A program made the translations under genes and the position numbers. The notes below the pieces were generated by a model that saw nothing but the letters and a program-made list of their open reading frames with translations, had not been told where the DNA came from and made no database searches. Below, piece by piece: positions 63,800 to 64,000 of a DNA stretch of 64,000 nucleotides. Origin of the DNA: Moorena bouillonii PNG (lineage in GTDB: Bacteria; Cyanobacteriota; Cyanobacteriia; Cyanobacteriales; Coleofasciculaceae); assembly GCF_001942495.1 (NCBI RefSeq), contig NZ_MKZS01000001.1, positions 7,114,437-7,178,436 of the forward strand, written 5' to 3'. Numbering within the stretch: the first letter of the stretch is position 1; every line of letters starts with the position of its first letter.

Positions 63800-64000
63800 C
63801 TAAGGACCAGCAATAGAAAACCCCCGGCGAGTTGGTGGATTTTCTGCTAACTGCACCTGAAAACTGACGCGATCGCTAATGTCACCGCTTTTTACCTCTA
63901 ATGTCCAATCCCCAGGACCGAGAGGCCAAAAGAAGGAATTGGATGAGTTGGTAGTTAGCTTTTCGCCATTCAACCACCACTCCACGGACTCAGACTTTAC
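63800..64000 (-). CDS. C-terminal end of a penicillin-binding protein 1C-like protein (partial)
   Basis: Runs off the window edge; only the last ~66 residues are visible (VKSESVEWWLNGEKLTT...). The sequence WWLNGEKL, FFWPLGPGDWTLEV and DRVSFQVQLAENPPTRRGFS resembles the BiPBP_C domain at the end of penicillin-binding protein 1C. TAG stop at 63800-63802. The family assignment rests on this short tail. Confidence 0.65.
   Translation of the reverse strand, partial: VKSESVEWWLNGEKLTTNSSNSFFWPLGPGDWTLEVKSGDISDRVSFQVQLAENPPTRRGFSIAGP

Overview
The window is a cyanobacterial chromosome segment. HIP1 octamers (GCGATCGC) recur throughout. The gene set includes a tocopherol cyclase, two PEP-CTERM proteins, a Ser/Thr kinase fused to WD40 repeats, DUF4347/RTX and GEVED/SdrD-type surface proteins, and small cyanobacterial conserved proteins. 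Long intergenic gaps full of heptamer tandem repeats and palindromic repeats, plus several broken genes, point to a large, repeat-rich filamentous genome. A Moorena/Lyngbya-like organism is my inference, not a proof.

Layout. 0.1-3.2 kb: Gfo/Idh/MocA oxidoreductase, queC (queuosine pathway) and an FkbM methyltransferase. 3.2-4.8 kb: repeat-bearing gap. 4.8-9.2 kb: MFS transporter, GT4 glycosyltransferase, a DUF6761-type protein and an OmpR-type response regulator. 9.2-15.6 kb: DUF5009-like membrane protein, ABC ATPase, small membrane and hypothetical proteins, and two Rpn/PD-(D/E)xK-type proteins. 16.2-26.9 kb: a large secreted multidomain protein, a coiled-coil protein, kinase-WD40, two PEP-CTERM proteins and a DUF819 permease. 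27.2-33.4 kb: hypothetical protein, tocopherol cyclase divergent from an MnmD-like methyltransferase, a TnpB gene with its promoter and probable omega-RNA, and glmU. 33.6-38.2 kb: a NACHT-HEAT gene broken by a stop codon and by a second TnpB element. 38.5-45.2 kb: isoaspartyl peptidase, a tiny DUF2256 protein, a repeat island, and a molybdopterin oxidoreductase divergent from fdhD. 45.4-51.3 kb: a DUF4347-BNR-RTX gene cut near its start by an IS630-type element, then transposase debris. 51.6-56 kb: amidase, DUF427 protein, tRNA-Leu(UAG), quinone oxidoreductase and an HD metalloprotein. 57-62 kb: two AAA-like ATPase signalling proteins (LuxR-HTH-AAA; AAA-GAF-GAF-PAS). 62-64 kb: small hypothetical, a methyltransferase pseudogene with three stops, and the end of a penicillin-binding-protein-1C-like gene.

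Genes that appear to work together: fdhF-like oxidoreductase and fdhD (FdhD sulfurates the molybdenum cofactor of such enzymes). The rest are mostly single-gene units separated by repeats.

The main result is how mobile DNA has shaped the window. (1) An IS630 copy with intact TA duplication splits the first 14 codons, including the Shine-Dalgarno and ATG, from a 1.1-kaa gene, and the ancestral frame can be rebuilt exactly. (2) A TnpB element interrupts a HEAT array whose fixed 33-residue period works as a ruler and suggests a 10-bp direct duplication, unexpected for this class. (3) A palindromic repeat (about 45 bp) occurs seven times; three copies sit inside other repeats or a transposase remnant and one lies 5 bp from the tRNA-Leu 3' end, so it behaves like a mobile mini-element. 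(4) A folded three-way-junction element of unknown identity lies upstream of the first TnpB gene.
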